Notes under the pieces: model-generated | Seen by the model: the letters and a program-made list of their open reading frames with translations, nothing else | Told to the model about the DNA's origin: nothing | Databases searched by the model: none | Source of the DNA: Cenococcum geophilum 1.58 | Taxonomy: Eukaryota; Ascomycota; Dothideomycetes; Gloniales; Gloniaceae | DNA length: 64,000 nucleotides | NCBI GenBank assembly: GCA_001692895.1 | Contig: KV748189.1 | Location: 1,558,432-1,622,431, forward strand | Direction: 5' to 3' | Shown here: in pieces, positions 25,025-40,545 of the stretch | Numbering within the stretch: the first letter of the stretch is position 1 | Layout of the letters: the number at the start of each line of letters is the position of its first letter | Made by a program: the position numbers and the translations under genes

Positions 25025-28000
25025 CAATCACTACCTAGTTACGGTATTAAATATAGAAAGTCGAATAATATGCCACTAAAAGCAGCCACTATGACGCCAT
25101 TGACGGCGGCAACTACTTTAAGGTCAGGTAACGACACTAGTATAGCAAACACTAACTTATAGCAACCTATAACGGTTAAACAACTATAAGAGATAATTAA
25201 CTAGCTAATAGAAAATAATGCAATATTAGAAAATAGGATTAACGGGATAGGCATAGTAAAGGTTAAGTTACTATTGATTAAAAGATACTTAGGAGAGAGA
25301 TTAAAGCTTAAAGGATTTCTTATATAAATATACTTTAAGGTAGTATAGGAAGGAGTAAAGCTAGCAATACCTATAGATTAAATAGCCTATGCAGAACTAT
25401 TCTTGATAGAAAGAGTACTTAAATAGTTTAAGTCTTACCTTATAGAGATATAAGCAAACGGCATAACGACCACTAACTAAGAGGTACGGTTTATGTTCTT
25501 AAGCTGGAATAGATTTATAGAATAATTTACGCAAATGTTCGGAGACCTAAAGGCAACAACTACGGTAGAAAGGAAACTCTAAGACTTATATAATAAACCT
25601 TAGCAATTAAGTATATAACGTAATTCTAGACGTTAGTAATATAAGTAAAGTGGAATAATAAGGCGCTTATAGCATAGTATAAATAAGGACTTAAGGCTAA
25701 AGTCTAGGACGTAATTATCCTAATAGAAGATGCGGACACCCTAAGGGAACTAATAGATTAGGCGATTAAGATTAATAATTAGATCTACTAAAGGAAACAG
25801 GCTAAGAAAGGCTAGGATAGAGTTCTATAGTCGTATAAGGCGTAAAGTACGCAACGATAAAAGCTAAGTTAGAAACTATAGTATGGCGCAGAGCTAATAG
25901 ACCTAAGTGGTACTAGAGAAGCCTATAAGAGATAGAGTAAGAAACCGTGGAAACCTAGAGGATAAGGATTAAGTAATTAAAGGTCTAAGGAGCAGAGGCC
26001 GAATTAGGGATCTTAGTAGTAGAAGACATTTAGGCGGACTCTATAGCAAGAAAAATGGTTTAAAAAGGGAGCTTATATAAATTGCGGAAAATAGGGTTAT
26101 TATATTAGAGACTGTAGAAGTAAGCAAAGTTACTATATAGTAAAAGGCATAAGACTAATAGACGATATATACGTATAGAGGGATAATAATATGCTATAAG
26201 GAACAAAGGAATATTTAATTAAAAGTTTTACGTTTTGTTATAATAACGTATACCGAATTTATAAAGATGCTAAGTATGGCGTAAGCTATTAGCTATAAGA
26301 GCTAGCACCTATAGAATATAGAGGAACTAATAAACTAGCTCGCAGATCGGATATTAAGGATAATAATTTTAACGTAGGCGAAGTATTTTATAACAACAAG
26401 GCAATAAAGGCAGCTTACTAGAAGTATATAGACCTAAGAGATGTTATACTAGAGGTAGAGGATAATTCTACTATAGAATAAGGAATATTAGTAGGGATTA
26501 AGACCCCACTAGATATAATATCTATCGCTTTGTAAGACGCAAGAGAAGTAGGACAGCGAACCACTTCGGCACTTAATAAAGGTAAAAGGCTAAAGGCTTA
26601 AGATTCTTAAGACGAGATATAAGACGACTAAGATTCTTAAGACGAGATGAGGCAAGCTTAAGGACCTATAACGGATAATAACCGATGGAGCAGAGTAACG
26701 GCTTAGTTTAGTAATATACGAATAAGCTTAGGACGAAGTTTCCTAAAGGCACAAGACTCTTAAGATAAGATGAGTGAGATTTAAGACTTTTAAGACGAGA
26801 TAAGAACACTAAGTAAGCCTAGTTGGACTAAGGCTAAAGTAAAGCTTAAGATAGAAGTAAGCTTAGAATTGAGAATCTAAAGGGGTTAAGAATTCGGAGT
26901 GCAAATTAGGACACCTATAAATAAGAGGTAAGAGGCTTCTTTATAGATTAGAGAATCTATAACGCAAACAGTAATTAGACTAGGAGACAAGTATATAGAC
27001 CTAGAAGACTTACTAGTAGAATATAGTGTTTAAACTAAAGATCGAAAAGTCAATACTAGGATTAAGAAGTAAGAGAACTTTAAGGATTAAAGCGTAAGAT
27101 ATAAACCAAAAGAAACTATAGAAGAGTTTAGGTAAAGAATTATCGTATGGTAAGAACAGAAACTAGATAAAAGATCTAGTATATTAAAACATATAAAGGA
27201 CAGAGCACTAGTACGGAGAATCACTAATAGGCCTAGGGCAGGTATACTAAGAGCTAAGTAGCTTACTAAACTAGAAGATAAAGAGGATCTAGGGATCCCA
27301 ACTAGGTTTAAAGAACGACATATAAAGGGCTGTTACGATATAGTAATAAGAAGATACTTCCTTATAGATAAACCATACACACTCCAGCAGCTGTACTAAA
27401 AGTGGTATAGGTAAAGGCATAATGATAAGTGGGAAGATTTCTATATGTAGTTGGATGAATAAGTTATCTAGGACCACCCAATTATAGAAAAGGCCATAAC
27501 GCATATTAAAGGAGCCTTAATTATAATGTTAAAGGATCTAGAGGAACGATTAGAGGACTAGAGAAGTAAGAGACGCATCTTAGTACCTGTAAATAAAGTT
27601 ATAACGTTTAGATTAGTATAATAGAGGTTTAAACTTAAAAATAAAGATAAGTTAAGAGTTAACCTAAAGCACCTAGTATACTATACGTTATTATAGATTA
27701 CGTACGTAGACGATATATGCGAGATATATAAGAATCTAAAGGAAAAGAATCGGAAATACCTTATAAGGATATACTAGATAACAGATAAGTAATAGTATAG
27801 GAATACCAAATATATGCATAGATGGCATCCAGTAGAGGTTTAAGAAGAAGGAAGTTTAGTACTTTAACCAGGAAGATTCCTTATAGAAGAATGCTTAGAT
27901 AGACAATAGTAGTAGAAATACTTAGAGAATATGTGTCTATAGCATATTAAAGATAAAAAGTAAACTAGGCATTAGCCAAAGAGCGAGCTAAGTATAATAG

Positions 28001-31000
28001 GATTAAGCAGCTAATAGTTAGGAAAAGTAGAGGCCTATAGGACCAGAGGGAGCTAGTGGTAGAGCCTTAGACCCTTAAAGGAATTTAAGGACAACACCTA
28101 AATTTACAAGTTAAATAGCAAGATTAGTAGTTTGAAGCGCTAATAGATAGTAAAGTAACGAGAAACTATATCTTACTAGCAGCAGTTAAAAGAATAGGAC
28201 TACCTTATAGATAAAAGGAGCAACTTTACCTATTAGTTACGATTTTAGGAGATCCAATAACCTACAGAGGAGGGATTATTAATCTTAAAATAGGACCTAT
28301 TTAGATAACTATTAAAGGAAGACGAATTAAGATATCTTTTAATATCCTACCATTAGGACGGGATAAGGCAGTATTAGGTATGCCTTAGTTACAGGAATAT
28401 AATCTAAGGATTAATTGGATTATAGGTTAGGTCAATATTAAAGATACTTAACGCCGCAAGATATAATAATAAGCTAAGTTGGTATAGTACTAAGTTAGAG
28501 TAATATATAAAGAGACTAAGTAAGGCTTAAGTTACGTACTAAAGAGATACTATAAGTATGGTAAAAAACTATGGTTACCAGAAAGTAAAAAGCTGTTAGA
28601 GTATACAGCATAGGACTATAAGATAGAATTAGAGCTAGAAATAAGTCTAAAGTTCTTTTTAATCTATAAGCTTACTGAAGAAGAAGGTAGAGCACTAAAA
28701 GAGTTTATCTAGGAAAACTTATAAAAGGGATATATTAGACCATTACAGTTATTAGCGGGTTATCCAGTACTATTTATACCAAAAAAGAATAGTAAATTAA
28801 GGCTATATATCGACTATAAATAGTTAAACAGTATTACTAGAAAGATAGGTATCCTTTACCCTTAATTAGCGAGATCTAAGATAGGATAGGCAACGCGCAA
28901 ATCTTTATAAAAATAGATTTAAGATAGGCGTATTATCAGATTAGAATTAAGGAAGGCGATAAATAAAAGGCAGCTTTTAGGTTAAAGGAAGGACTATATA
29001 AACCATTAGTTATATAATTTAGGTTAATAAATACACCCATAACGTTTTAGAAGCGTATTAACAATATATTAGGAGAATACTTAGATAAATTTATTATAGT
29101 ATACCTCAACGATATTATTATCTACTTAATAACTAAGGAAGAATATAAGGAACACGTTAAATGGGTCTTAAAGAGACTATAGGAGGAATAGATACTAGTA
29201 GCAATTAAAAAATACAAGTTCTTTATAAGGAAGACCAATTTCGTCGGATTTATTATTAAACTAGGCTAACTTAGTATAGATCTAAAAAAGATTAAGGCTA
29301 TAGTAAATTAGTAAGAACTAGAGAATGTTACGCAGTTAAGATTATTCCTAGGGTTTTGCAATTACTGCAGAAGGTTTATAGCACAATAGTTAAAGGACAT
29401 TAAGCCGTTTACGCAATTAACGAAGAAAGAAGAACTATAGGCATGGGGAGAGGAATAGTAAGAACTTTTTAAGAAAGTTAAAGAGTTGTTTACCCGGGAG
29501 CTAGTTCTTAAGATCTATTAACTAAAACTAAAAACGGTTATAGAAATAAATGCATTAGACTATATACTAGGGGCGTACTTTATATAAAAATATTAAAATG
29601 GATGGCACCTAGTGGCATACTATAGTTAAAAGATAACACTACTAGAGTTAAACTATAACATCTATAATAAGGAGTTATTAGGTATAGTTATAGCACTAAA
29701 GGAATAGAGAGCATTCTTATAAGGCACGGAAAAACTATTTATAGTTAAAACGGATTATAAGAACCTAACAGGATTCCTAATAATAAAGGAACTTAACTAG
29801 AGATAGGTTAGATAGGCAGAGATACTTACAGAATACTATTTTAAGATTTAGTATATTAAGGGTACAGATAATATATAAATAGATGCTCTAAGTTAAAAGG
29901 CTAAACTATAGAACGATAAAAAGCTATTAGGGGCTTTACTGCAAAAAGATACAGACGGATTAATTAGATATAATTATCCGAAAATTGTAGTAACTTAAGA
30001 GAATAATAAGTTAGAAAGAGCTTATAAGTTACTAAAAAGCTTTTAGGTATAAAGAATTCTAGAAGTATAACTAGAAGATTTATAGACGGATATATACAAA
30101 AACTAAGAAGTAAAGTACATCCTAAGAAGCATAGCAGAGTAGTTTATAAAAGACTTCTATAAAGGACTAACTTAGGGATATAATAGAGCTATAGGCTTAG
30201 TGTTAAGACTTTAGGAGGAGTATATTATTAACGGAATTTAGAGGATAGCTAGAAGGGTTACTAGAGAATATCTAGATTGCTAAAGAAATAAACTAATAAG
30301 GTATAAGCTATATGGAGGGCTATAACCTATTAAAATACTAGAGAGGCTATAGGAGGTTATATTATAGGACTTTATTATTAAGTTGCCAAAGTTAAGAGAT
30401 CCTATTACCGGATAAGATTATAACGCGATCTTAGTAATAGTGGACAAGCTTATAAAGTGGGGATACTTTATAGCGTGTATAGAAGAAATTTTAGCGGAAG
30501 ATGTTACTAGAATCTATATTAAAGAAGTGTTCGTAAAATATAGGGCACTAAGTAAGATTATATTGGATAGAGATCTAAGATTTATAGCAGTATTCTAGAA
30601 GGTATTCTTAGCAGAGTAGGGAGTTAGAGTAGCAACTTCCACCGTATATTATCTGCAGATAGACGGTTAAATAGAAAGATTAAACTAGACACTAGAACAG
30701 TATCTAAGGCATTATATTAATTACGCACAGAATAATTAGGTATTATTATTACTAGTTATATAGTTTGCATATAATATAACACCTTAAGAAGGAATAGGCA
30801 TATTACTATTTAAGGCAAATTATGGATATAAGCTAAGAATATCGTTATTACTACGGTAAGTAAAGAAGACGAGTAGCACAGCCAAAGAAAGGATAAAGAC
30901 GTTGATAAATCTTTATATAGACCTTATAGAATCAGTAAAGAAAGTATAAAAGAAAATAAAAAAGTACTATAATGCGAAGAGATCTAAGGGACTAGATCTT

Positions 31001-32149
31001 AAGGAGGGAGATAAAGTATAGCTACTATACAAAAATTTCAAGAGTTAACGACTAAGTAAAAAGTTAGACTATATTAGACTAGGACCTTTTAAAATTACGT
31101 AGAGAATTTCACCGGTTACGTTTAAGTTAAACCTACTAGCTAAGATAAAAATCTACCCTATACAGTATATCGCAATGCTAAAGCCAGTATACGGAAATAT
31201 TAAGCCACCGGTCTATAAAGCAGATATATATAGAGGATAGGAAGAAAACAAATAGCAAGTTTTAAAGATTGTCGGTTATAAGGACGTTAACGATAAAATA
31301 TAGTACGAGGTTAAGTGGATAGGCTATACTAAGACTACCTAGGAGCTACTAGAAAATTTAAAGAATGCTATAAGAAAGGTATAGGAGTATTAGAAGAGAT
31401 TAGGTTAGGCAATATTAAAAAAAAAAGGATTACTAAAGAACGAGTCACCTAAGGGGGACCTAAGAAGAATAGTTACCGAACTACTCAGACCTATTTCCTT
31501 CTCTATTAGAAGAGAATCCGTTCTTTTATTGCTAAGTTCCTATAAACCTTATTCTATAAGCTTCTACTCTTTAAAACGGACCTTCTTACGGACCTTCTTA
31601 AGACGGATTAACCAAGCGGACGCCGCGAAACGAGATTTAAGAGCCCGTTATTAAGCATCAGCAGCTTCTCGTTTAGTATTATAAAAATGGCGTAGTTCTG
31701 CCAGAGTAATAGATAGTTTATTATCTAGCCGCGCAGTAGTAGATTAAATATGAGATTCTAAAATAAATTAACCAGGGAACTAGACGACTATTAAGAATAA
31801 TAGATCGCGTATATTTAGTATTAGAGATAGAGCAAACGTCATAGGACAAATAAATATTTACTTTAGTGCACTCCGAATAAGAGGACGGTTGTCGCGAAGA
31901 TGGGTTTACTAACGTAATATAAACTAACCCCTTTTTTAAACAACGAGAATACGGAGATAGTATAATCTCACTAAGAGATAATATTGTAGTAATAGTGCGA
32001 ATACAACGAGCGGTTAAGGAAGAAGAAATTGCTTTAGGTATAATAAGCAATAATATTAACTAAATTAATTAGACGGATATTATACCTTTAGTAAATAACT
32101 TAGAGATATTTTAAATCTTTAAGGACGAAGATAAGGAGGAGGGAGATGG

Positions 32150-32575
32150 TGTTACGGACGCTTTAAGTACAATATTACGACTACTAGGAGAGGAGTTAGA
32201 AGAAGCTAGTTGGTTAATTTAGGCACGGTCTAGAATGGAGCCGATAGAGCTATGTAACGAGGAATAGTAACCAAGGTTATATAGGGTGATCTGTATAATC
32301 TATACGATCTATAGAATCTGTAATAGAGTAGATAGAATATACGTATATTATATATAAGAAGGATTTTATAGGAGTACGGTTGTGTATTTAAGGACCCTTA
32401 GTCCCTACCTAGATAGTTCCTTCCTTATAGTGATTTTTAGAATATAATTAGAGTTAATCTATTAGGCAACCACTCCACCAGTTATTATTACGTTATTGAC
32501 TTTTATACTTATATTTCCTACACACCTAGCCTAATAACGAGCCCATTATAGTTCCTGCTATAAGGTTCTGTTACA
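32150..32575 (+). repeat. 3' LTR of element C
   Basis: 426 bases, the same length as the 5' copy. The differences visible by eye are transitions, as expected from RIP after insertion. Confidence 0.9.
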
Positions 32576-33043
32576 AAAGTCGGCTATAAGCAAGCTAAAA
32601 GGCCTAATTTTGGTAAGCTAGCAAGCCTAATTAGGCCCTGCTTACTTGCTTACTTGCCCGCTTAATAGGAATTATATATATAGGGTTTTAGTTAAGAGTC
32701 CAATCTAGCAATACACTTTTGGTATTAAGTTTTGCTAATTTTACTCTATATAATTATTTTTTTACGCCAAACCTCCTCGCATATAAGTCGTGATTTAGAG
32801 TTAAGGAGATTTCTCCCTTATACTCTCCTAAAATATAACTAATCTAGGAGCTATATACTAGCCCTACTTTAGTTATACCCTAAGACCTTACTAAAGCTGA
32901 CTTAAACGCGATAGCTACCCTAATACCTATAATTATACTTTCCGAAGCTATCGCTCTAAATACTTCCCCGCTATTAGATAATAGCGATTTTAAGATAAAT
33001 TATAATAGAATTAATTAGGAATAATTTAGGTAATACTAGAAGC

Positions 33044-33449
33044 TATTACGGACGCTTTAAGTACAATATTATAACTACTTGGGGAAGAGTTAGAAGAAGC
33101 TAGTTAGTTAATTTAAGTATGGTCTAAAATGGATCCGGTAGAGCTATGTAACGAGGAATGGTAACTAAGGTCATATAATGTAATCTATATAATCCGTAAT
33201 AGAGTAGATAGAGTATATATATATTATATACAAGAAGGATTTTATAGGAGTACGGTTGTATATTTAAAGGACTATAGTCCCTACCTAGATAGTTCCTTCC
33301 TTATAGTAATTCTTAGAATATAATTAGAGTTAATCTATTAGGCAACCACTCCACTAGTTATTATTACGTTATTAACTTTAATTTGTATTACCTATATACC
33401 TAGCCTAATAATAAGCCTACCATAGTACCTGCTACGAGGTCTTATTATA
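33044..33449 (+). repeat. 5' LTR of element D
   Basis: 406 bases. It lacks two of the four ~10-base units present in the LTRs of B and C (33,180-33,200). Confidence 0.88.
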
Positions 33450-36400
33450 TAATTACTACCTAGTTACGGTATTAAATATAGAAAGTTAAATAATATGCCA
33501 CTAAAAGCAGCTACTACGACGCTATTAATGGCGGCAACTACTTTAAGGTTAGGAGGTGACACTAGTATAGCAGATACTGACTTATAACAACCTATAACGG
33601 TTAAATAGCTATAAGAGATAGTTAACTAGTTAATAATAAATAATATAGCGCTAGAAGAAAGGGTTAATAGGATAGAAGTAGTAAAGATTAAGTTACTATT
33701 AATTGAGAGGTACTTAGGAGAAAGATTAAAGCTTAAAGAATTCTTTATGTAAATGCACTTTAAAGTTATATAAGAAGGGGTAAAGCTACTAACATCTATA
33801 GATTGAATAGCCTATATAGGACTATTCCTATTAGGAAGAGTACTTAAGTAGTTTAAGCCTTACCTTATAGAAATATAGGCAAATGGAATAATAACTACTA
33901 ATTAAGAAGTATAATTTATGTTTTTAAGCTAGGAAGGGTTTACGGAGCGACTTATATAAATATTTGGAGACCTAGAGGCAGTAACTATAGAGAAAAGAAA
34001 ACTCTAAGATATTACGTAATAAACCTTAGTAATTAAGTATATAACGCAGTTCTAGATATTAGCGATGTAAGTTAAGTAGAATAATAAGGTGCTTATAGTA
34101 TAGTATAAGTAAGGACTTAAGGCTAAAGTCTAAGACGCGATTATTCTAATGGAAGATGCGGACACCCTATAGGATTTAATAGATTAAATAATTAAGATTA
34201 ATAATTAGATCTACTAAAGGGAATAGGCTAAAAGAGGTTAGGATAGAGTTCTATAGTTATATAAGGCGTAGAGTATATAACGACTAAAGCTAAGTTAGAA
34301 ACTATAGTATAGCGTAGAGCTAATAGACCTAAGTGGTACTAAAGAAGCCTATAAGAGATAAAGTAAAAAACTATAAAAACCTAGAGGTTAAGGATCTAGT
34401 AATTATAGGACTAAGGAGTAAAGGCTAAACTAAGGATCTTAGTAGCAGAAGATATTTAGGCGGACTCTATAGTAAAGTTAATAGTTTAAAGATAGAGCTT
34501 ATATAAATTATAGAAAATAAGGTTATTTTATAAGGGATTATAAAGATGGTTAGAGTTACTATATAATAAAGGGAACTAGACTAATAATAGAAGATATATA
34601 TATATAGAGGGATAATAGTACACTGCGAGGAATAAAGGAATGTTTAATTAGAAGTTTTACGTTTTGTTATAACAACGCATACTAAATTTATAAAGATACT
34701 AAGTATAGCGCAAGCTATTAGCTATAAGAGCTATATTTAGCGGAATATAAAGAAACTAATAAACTAGTTTATAGATTGGATATTAAAGATAATAAATTTA
34801 ATATAGGCGAAATATTTAGTAACGATAAGGTAATAAAAGCGGCTTATTAGGAGTATATAGACCTTAGAGATATTATATAAGAGGTAAAGGATAATTCTAC
34901 TATAGAATAGGGAACATTAGTAGGGATTAAGACTCTACTAGATACGATATCTATTGCTTTATAAGACGTAAGAGAAGTAAGATAGCGAACTACTTTAGCA
35001 CTTAATAAAGGTAAAAGGCTAAAGGCTTAAGATTTTTAAGAAGAGATAAGAGATGACTAAGATTCTTAAGATAAGATAAGGTATACCTAAGGACCTATAA
35101 CGGATAGAAACTAATAGAGTAGGGTAATAGCTTAGTTTAAGGATATATAAATAAGCTTAGGATAGAGTTTCCTATAGGTATAAGATTCTTAAGATAAGAT
35201 AAGTAAGATTTAAGACTTTTAAAATGAGATAAGAATACTAAGTAAGCCTAATTAGACTAAGGTAGGAGTAAAGCTTAAGTTAGAAGCAAGCTTAGGATTA
35301 AAAATCCTATAGAACTAAGACTTTAAGCAATAAATAAGGACTATTAATAAGATTAGAGAATCTGTAATATAAATAGTAACTAGATTAGGAGATAGGTATA
35401 TAGACCTAGAAGACTTACTAGGGGAATATAGTATTTAGCCTAAAGATTAAAAGGCCGATACTAAGATTAAAAAGTAAGAAGACTTTAAGGATCTACTTAT
35501 AAGACGCGAAAAGAAAGAAACTATAGAGGAATTTAAAGTAAGAATTACCTTATAGTAAGAACAGAAACTAGATAAGAGATTTAGTATATTAGGACGTACT
35601 AAGGATAGAGCATTTATACAAAGAATTACTAATAGGCCTAGAGTAGGCATACTAAAAGCTAAGTAGCTTACTAAACTAGAAAATAAAGAGGATTTAGGGA
35701 TTTTAATTAGGTTTAAAGAACGATATATAAAGGGCCATTACAACGTAGTAATAAGAAGATACTTCCTTATGGACAAGCCGTATATACTTTAGTAGCTATA
35801 TTAAAAGTAGTATAGGCAAAGGCATAACGATAAGTAGGAAGATTTCTATATATAGTTAGATAAGAAAGTTATCTAAGACCACCTAATTATAGAAAAGGCA
35901 ATAAGTTATATTAAAGGAGCCTTAATTATAATATTAAAGGATTTAAAGAAATAATTAGAGGACTAGAGAAGTAAGAGGCGTATCTTAATACCTACAAATA
36001 AAGTTATAATATTTAAATTAATATAATAGAGGTTTAAACTTAAGGATAAAGACGAACTAAGAGTTAACTTAAAGTATTAAGTATATTATATGTTAGTATA
36101 GATTGTATATATAGATAATATATACAATATATATAGAGCACTAAAGGATAAGCATTAAAAATACCCTATAAGAATATATTAGCTAGGAGAAGAATAGAAG
36201 TATTAAAACGCTAAGTATATATATAGCTAGTATCTAGTAGAAGTTTAGGAGTTAGGTAACTTAATACTTTAGCTAGGAAGATTCCTTATAGAAGAATGCC
36301 TAGATAAATAATAGTAGTAAGAATACCTAGAGAATACGTGTCTATAGTATATTAAAGATAAGAAGTAAACTAAATATTAGCTAAAGTTAGACTAAGTATA

Positions 36401-39400
36401 AATAGGATTAAGTAGCTAATAGTTAGGAAAAGCGGAGGCCTACGGGACTAGAGGGAGCTAGTAGTAGAGCCTTAGACCCTTAAAGGGATTTAAGGATAAT
36501 ACCTAAATTTATAAGCTAAATAGTAAGATTAATAGGTTAAAGTATTAATAGATAGTAGAGTAATAAGGAACTATATTTTACTAGTAGTAGTTAAAAGAAT
36601 AGAATTACCGCATAAAAAGAAGGAGTATTTTTACCTATTAGTGATAATTTTAGGAGATCTAATAGCCTATAGAGGAGGTATTATTAATCTTAAAACAGGA
36701 CCTATTTAGTTAACTATTAAAGGAAGATAAATTAAGATGTCTTTTAATATATTACCATTAGGGAATAATAAGGTAGTATTAGAAATGCCTTAGTTATAGG
36801 AATATAATCTAAGGATTAATTAGGTTATAGGTTAAGTTAATATTACGGATACTTAACGCCGTAAAATGCAATAATAAGTTAAATTAGTATAATACTAAGT
36901 AGGAGCGACCTATAAAGGAATAGAGAAAGGACTAAGTTATATACTAAAGAGATACTATAAGTATAGTAAGAAATTATAGTTACTAAAAAGTAAAAAACTA
37001 TTAAAATATATAGTATGGGATTATAAAATAGAGTTAGAACTGGGAATAAATTTAAGGTTTTTTCCAATATATAAGCTTACCAAAGAAGAAGGTAGAGTAT
37101 TAAAAGAGTTTATCTAGGAGAACCTATAAAAGGGATACATTAGATTATTATAGTTATTAGTAGGTTATCTAATACTATTTATACTAAAAAAGAATAGTAA
37201 ACTAAGGCTGTATATTAACTATAGGTAGTTAAATAGTATTACTAGAAAGGATAGGTATCTTTTACCCTTAATTAGCGAGATCTAAAATAGGATAGGTAAT
37301 GTATAAATCTTTATAAAGATAAATCTAAGATAGGCGTACTATTAGATTAGAATTAAAAAAGGCAACAAATAAAAGGCAGCCTTTAGGTTAAAGGAAGGAC
37401 TATATAAACTATTAGTTATATAATTCGGGCTTATAAACGTACTAGCAATATTTTAGAAGCGTATTAATAATATATTAGGAGAGCATTTGGATGAATTTGT
37501 TATAGTATACCTTAATAATATTATTATCTACTTAATAACTAAGAAAAAATACGGGGAATACATTAAATAGGTCTTAAAGAGACTATTAAAAAATAGATGC
37601 TAGTAGTAATTTAAAAATATAAGTTCTTTACTAGAAAGACGGATTTTATTAAATTTATTATTAAACTAGGCTAACTTAGTATAGATCTAAAGAAGATTAA
37701 GGCTATAGTAAATTAGTAAGAACTAGAAAACGTTATATAGTTAAGATTATTCCTAGGGTTTTATAATTACTGCAGAAGGTTTATAATATAATAGTTAAAG
37801 GATATTAAACTATTTACGCGGTTAATAAAGAAAAAAGAACTATAGGTATAAGGAAAGGAATAGTAAGAATTATTTAAAAAAGTTAAAGAGTTATTTACCT
37901 AGGAGCTAGTTCTTAAGATCTATTAACTAGGACTAGAAATAGTTATAAAAATAAATATATTAGACTATATACTAGGGGCGTGCTTTATATAAAAATATTA
38001 AAATAGATAGCACCTAGTAGTATACTATAGTTGGAAGATAATACTACTAGAGTTAAACTATAATATTTATAATAAGGACTTATTAGGTATAATTATAGTA
38101 CTAAGGAAATTAATAGCATTCTTATAAGGTATAGAAAAACTATTTATAGTTAAAACGGATTATAAAAACCTTATAGGATTCCTAATAATAAAGGAACTTA
38201 ACTAAAGATAGGTTAGATAGGTAGAGATATTTATATAATACCATTTTAAGATTTAGTATACTAAGGGTATAAATAATATATAAGCGGATGCTCTAAGTTA
38301 AAAGGCTAAACTATAAAATAGTAGAAAGCTATTAAGGGCTTTACTATAAAAGGATACAGACGGATTAATTAGGTATAATTATCCGAAAATTATAGTAACT
38401 TAGGAGAAACTAGAGAGGATCTATAAGTTACTAGGAAGCTTTTAGATATAGAAAATTCTAGAAGAATAGCTAGAAGATCTATAAATAGATATATATAAAA
38501 ACTAAAAAGCTAAGTATATCCTAAGAAGTATAGCAAAGCATTTTATAGAAGATTTTTATAAGGGAATAACTTAAGAATATAACGGAGCTATAGGCTTAGT
38601 ATTAAGACTCTAAAAAAAGTATATTATTAATAGAATTTAGGGCTTAGTATAAAAAGTTATAAAGGAATATCTAGATTGCTAAAGGAATAAACTAATAAGG
38701 CATAAACTATATAGAGGGCTATAACCTATTAAAATACTAAAGAGACTATAGAAGGTTATATTATAGGACTTTATTATTAAGTTACTAAGGTTAAAAGACC
38801 CTATTACCGGATAAGATTATAATATAATCTTAGTAATAGTAGATAAGCTTATAAAGTGGGGATACTTTATAGTATATATAGAAGAAATATTAGTAGAAGA
38901 TATCGCTAGAATGTATATTAAAGAAGTATTTATAAAATATAGAGTACTAAGTAAGATTATATTAGATAGGGATTTAAGATTTATAATAGTATTTTAGGAG
39001 GTATTCTTAGCGGAATAAGGAGTTAAAGTAGTAACTTTTACCGTATATTATCTATAGACAGATAGTTAAACAGAAAAACTAAATTAGACACTAAAACAGT
39101 ATCTAAAGCACTATATTAATTATATATAGAATAATTGGGTATTATTATTACCAGTTATATGGTTTATATATAATATAACACTATAGGAAGGAATAGGTAT
39201 ATTACTATTTAAGGCGAATTACGGATATAAGCTAAGAATATTATTATTATTATAGTAAGTAAAGAAAATAAGTAGTAAAGTTAAAGAAAGAATAAAAACG
39301 TTAATAAATCTTTATATAAACCTTATAGAATTAGTAAAGAAAGTATATAAGAGAATAAAAAGGTACTATAACGCTAAGAGATCTAAGGGATTAGATCTTA

Positions 39401-40545
39401 AGGAGGGAGATAAAGTATAGCTACTATATAAAAAATTTAAGAGTTAATAACTAAGTAAGAAGTTAAACTACGTTAGACTAGGACCTTTTAAAATTATATA
39501 AAAAATATTACCAGTTATATTTAAGTTAGACCTATTAGCTAAGATAAAGATTTACCCTATATAGTATATTATAATGCTAGAACTAGTATATAGAAATATT
39601 AAGCCACTAGTTTATAAAGCAGACACGTATAAAGAATAAGAAGAAGATAAATAGTAAGTTTTAAAGATTATTAGTTATAAGGATATTAACAATAAAATAT
39701 AGTATAAAGTAAAGTAAATAGGCTACACTAAGACTACCTAGGAGCTATTAAAGAATTTAAAAAACGCTATAAGAAAGGTAGAGGAGTATTAAAGGAAATT
39801 AGGTTAGGTAATATTAATAAAAAAGGATTACTAAAGAATAAGTTACCTAAAGGGGACTTAGGAAGAATAGCTACTAAGCTACTTAAATCTATTTCCTTTT
39901 TAAGAGGAAGAAGAAAGTCTATTCTCTTATTACTAAGTTCCTATAGACCTTATTTTATAAGCTTTTACTTTTTAAAATAAACCTTTTTACAACCCTTCTT
40001 AAGACGGATTAACTAAGTAGACGCCGCTAGATAAGACTTAAGGGCCTATTACTAAGTATTAGCAGCCTCCTATTCTACGTTATAAAAACGGTATAACTCC
40101 GCCAGAGTAATAGATAGTTTATTATCTAGCTGCGTAGTAGTAGATTAAATATAAAACCCTAAGATAAATTAACTAGGGAACTAGATAACTATTTAGGGTA
40201 ATAGGTTATATATATTTAGTATTAGAGATAGAGCAAACGTTATTAAAAAAAATTTGCTTTAGTACACTCTAAATAAGAGAATAGTTGCTATAAAGATAGA
40301 CTCGCTAATATAATATAAACTAACCCCTTTTTTAAATAACAAGAATACGGAGATGGTATAATCTCACTAAGAGATAATATTATAGTAATAGTGCGAGTGC
40401 GACGAGTAGTTAAAGACGAAGAAATTACTTTAGGTATAATAAGTAATAATATTAACTAAATTAATTAGATGGATATTATACCTTTAGTAAATAACTTAGA
40501 GATATTTTAAATCTTTAAGGATAAAGATAAAAAGGAGGGAGATAG

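Larger units (their letters stand above)
24599..32575 (+). mobile_element. Full-length Ty3/gypsy chromovirus, element C (fossil)
   Basis: It is 7,977 bases with two 426-base LTRs (24599-25024, 32150-32575). The 5-base target duplication is AGAGT/AAAGT (24594-24598, 32576-32580). It sits only six bases inside the left end of the hAT. Gag would start at 25070. A gag zinc knuckle lies near 26,070-26,115, reverse transcriptase about 28,680-29,300, RNase H about 29,540-29,900, integrase about 30,240-30,950 and a chromodomain near 31,290-31,380. All parts are in the expected order and the element is complete in layout. It is broken throughout by many RIP-type changes. Gag-pol families of this kind use one frame or a frameshift, and I cannot tell which here. 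Confidence 0.9.

Noticed and set aside
31721-32050. 109-codon open frame on the minus strand
   Set aside because: It lies in the 3' non-coding part of chromovirus C, antisense to it. AT-rich sequence on the opposite strand of RIP-changed DNA gives such frames by chance.
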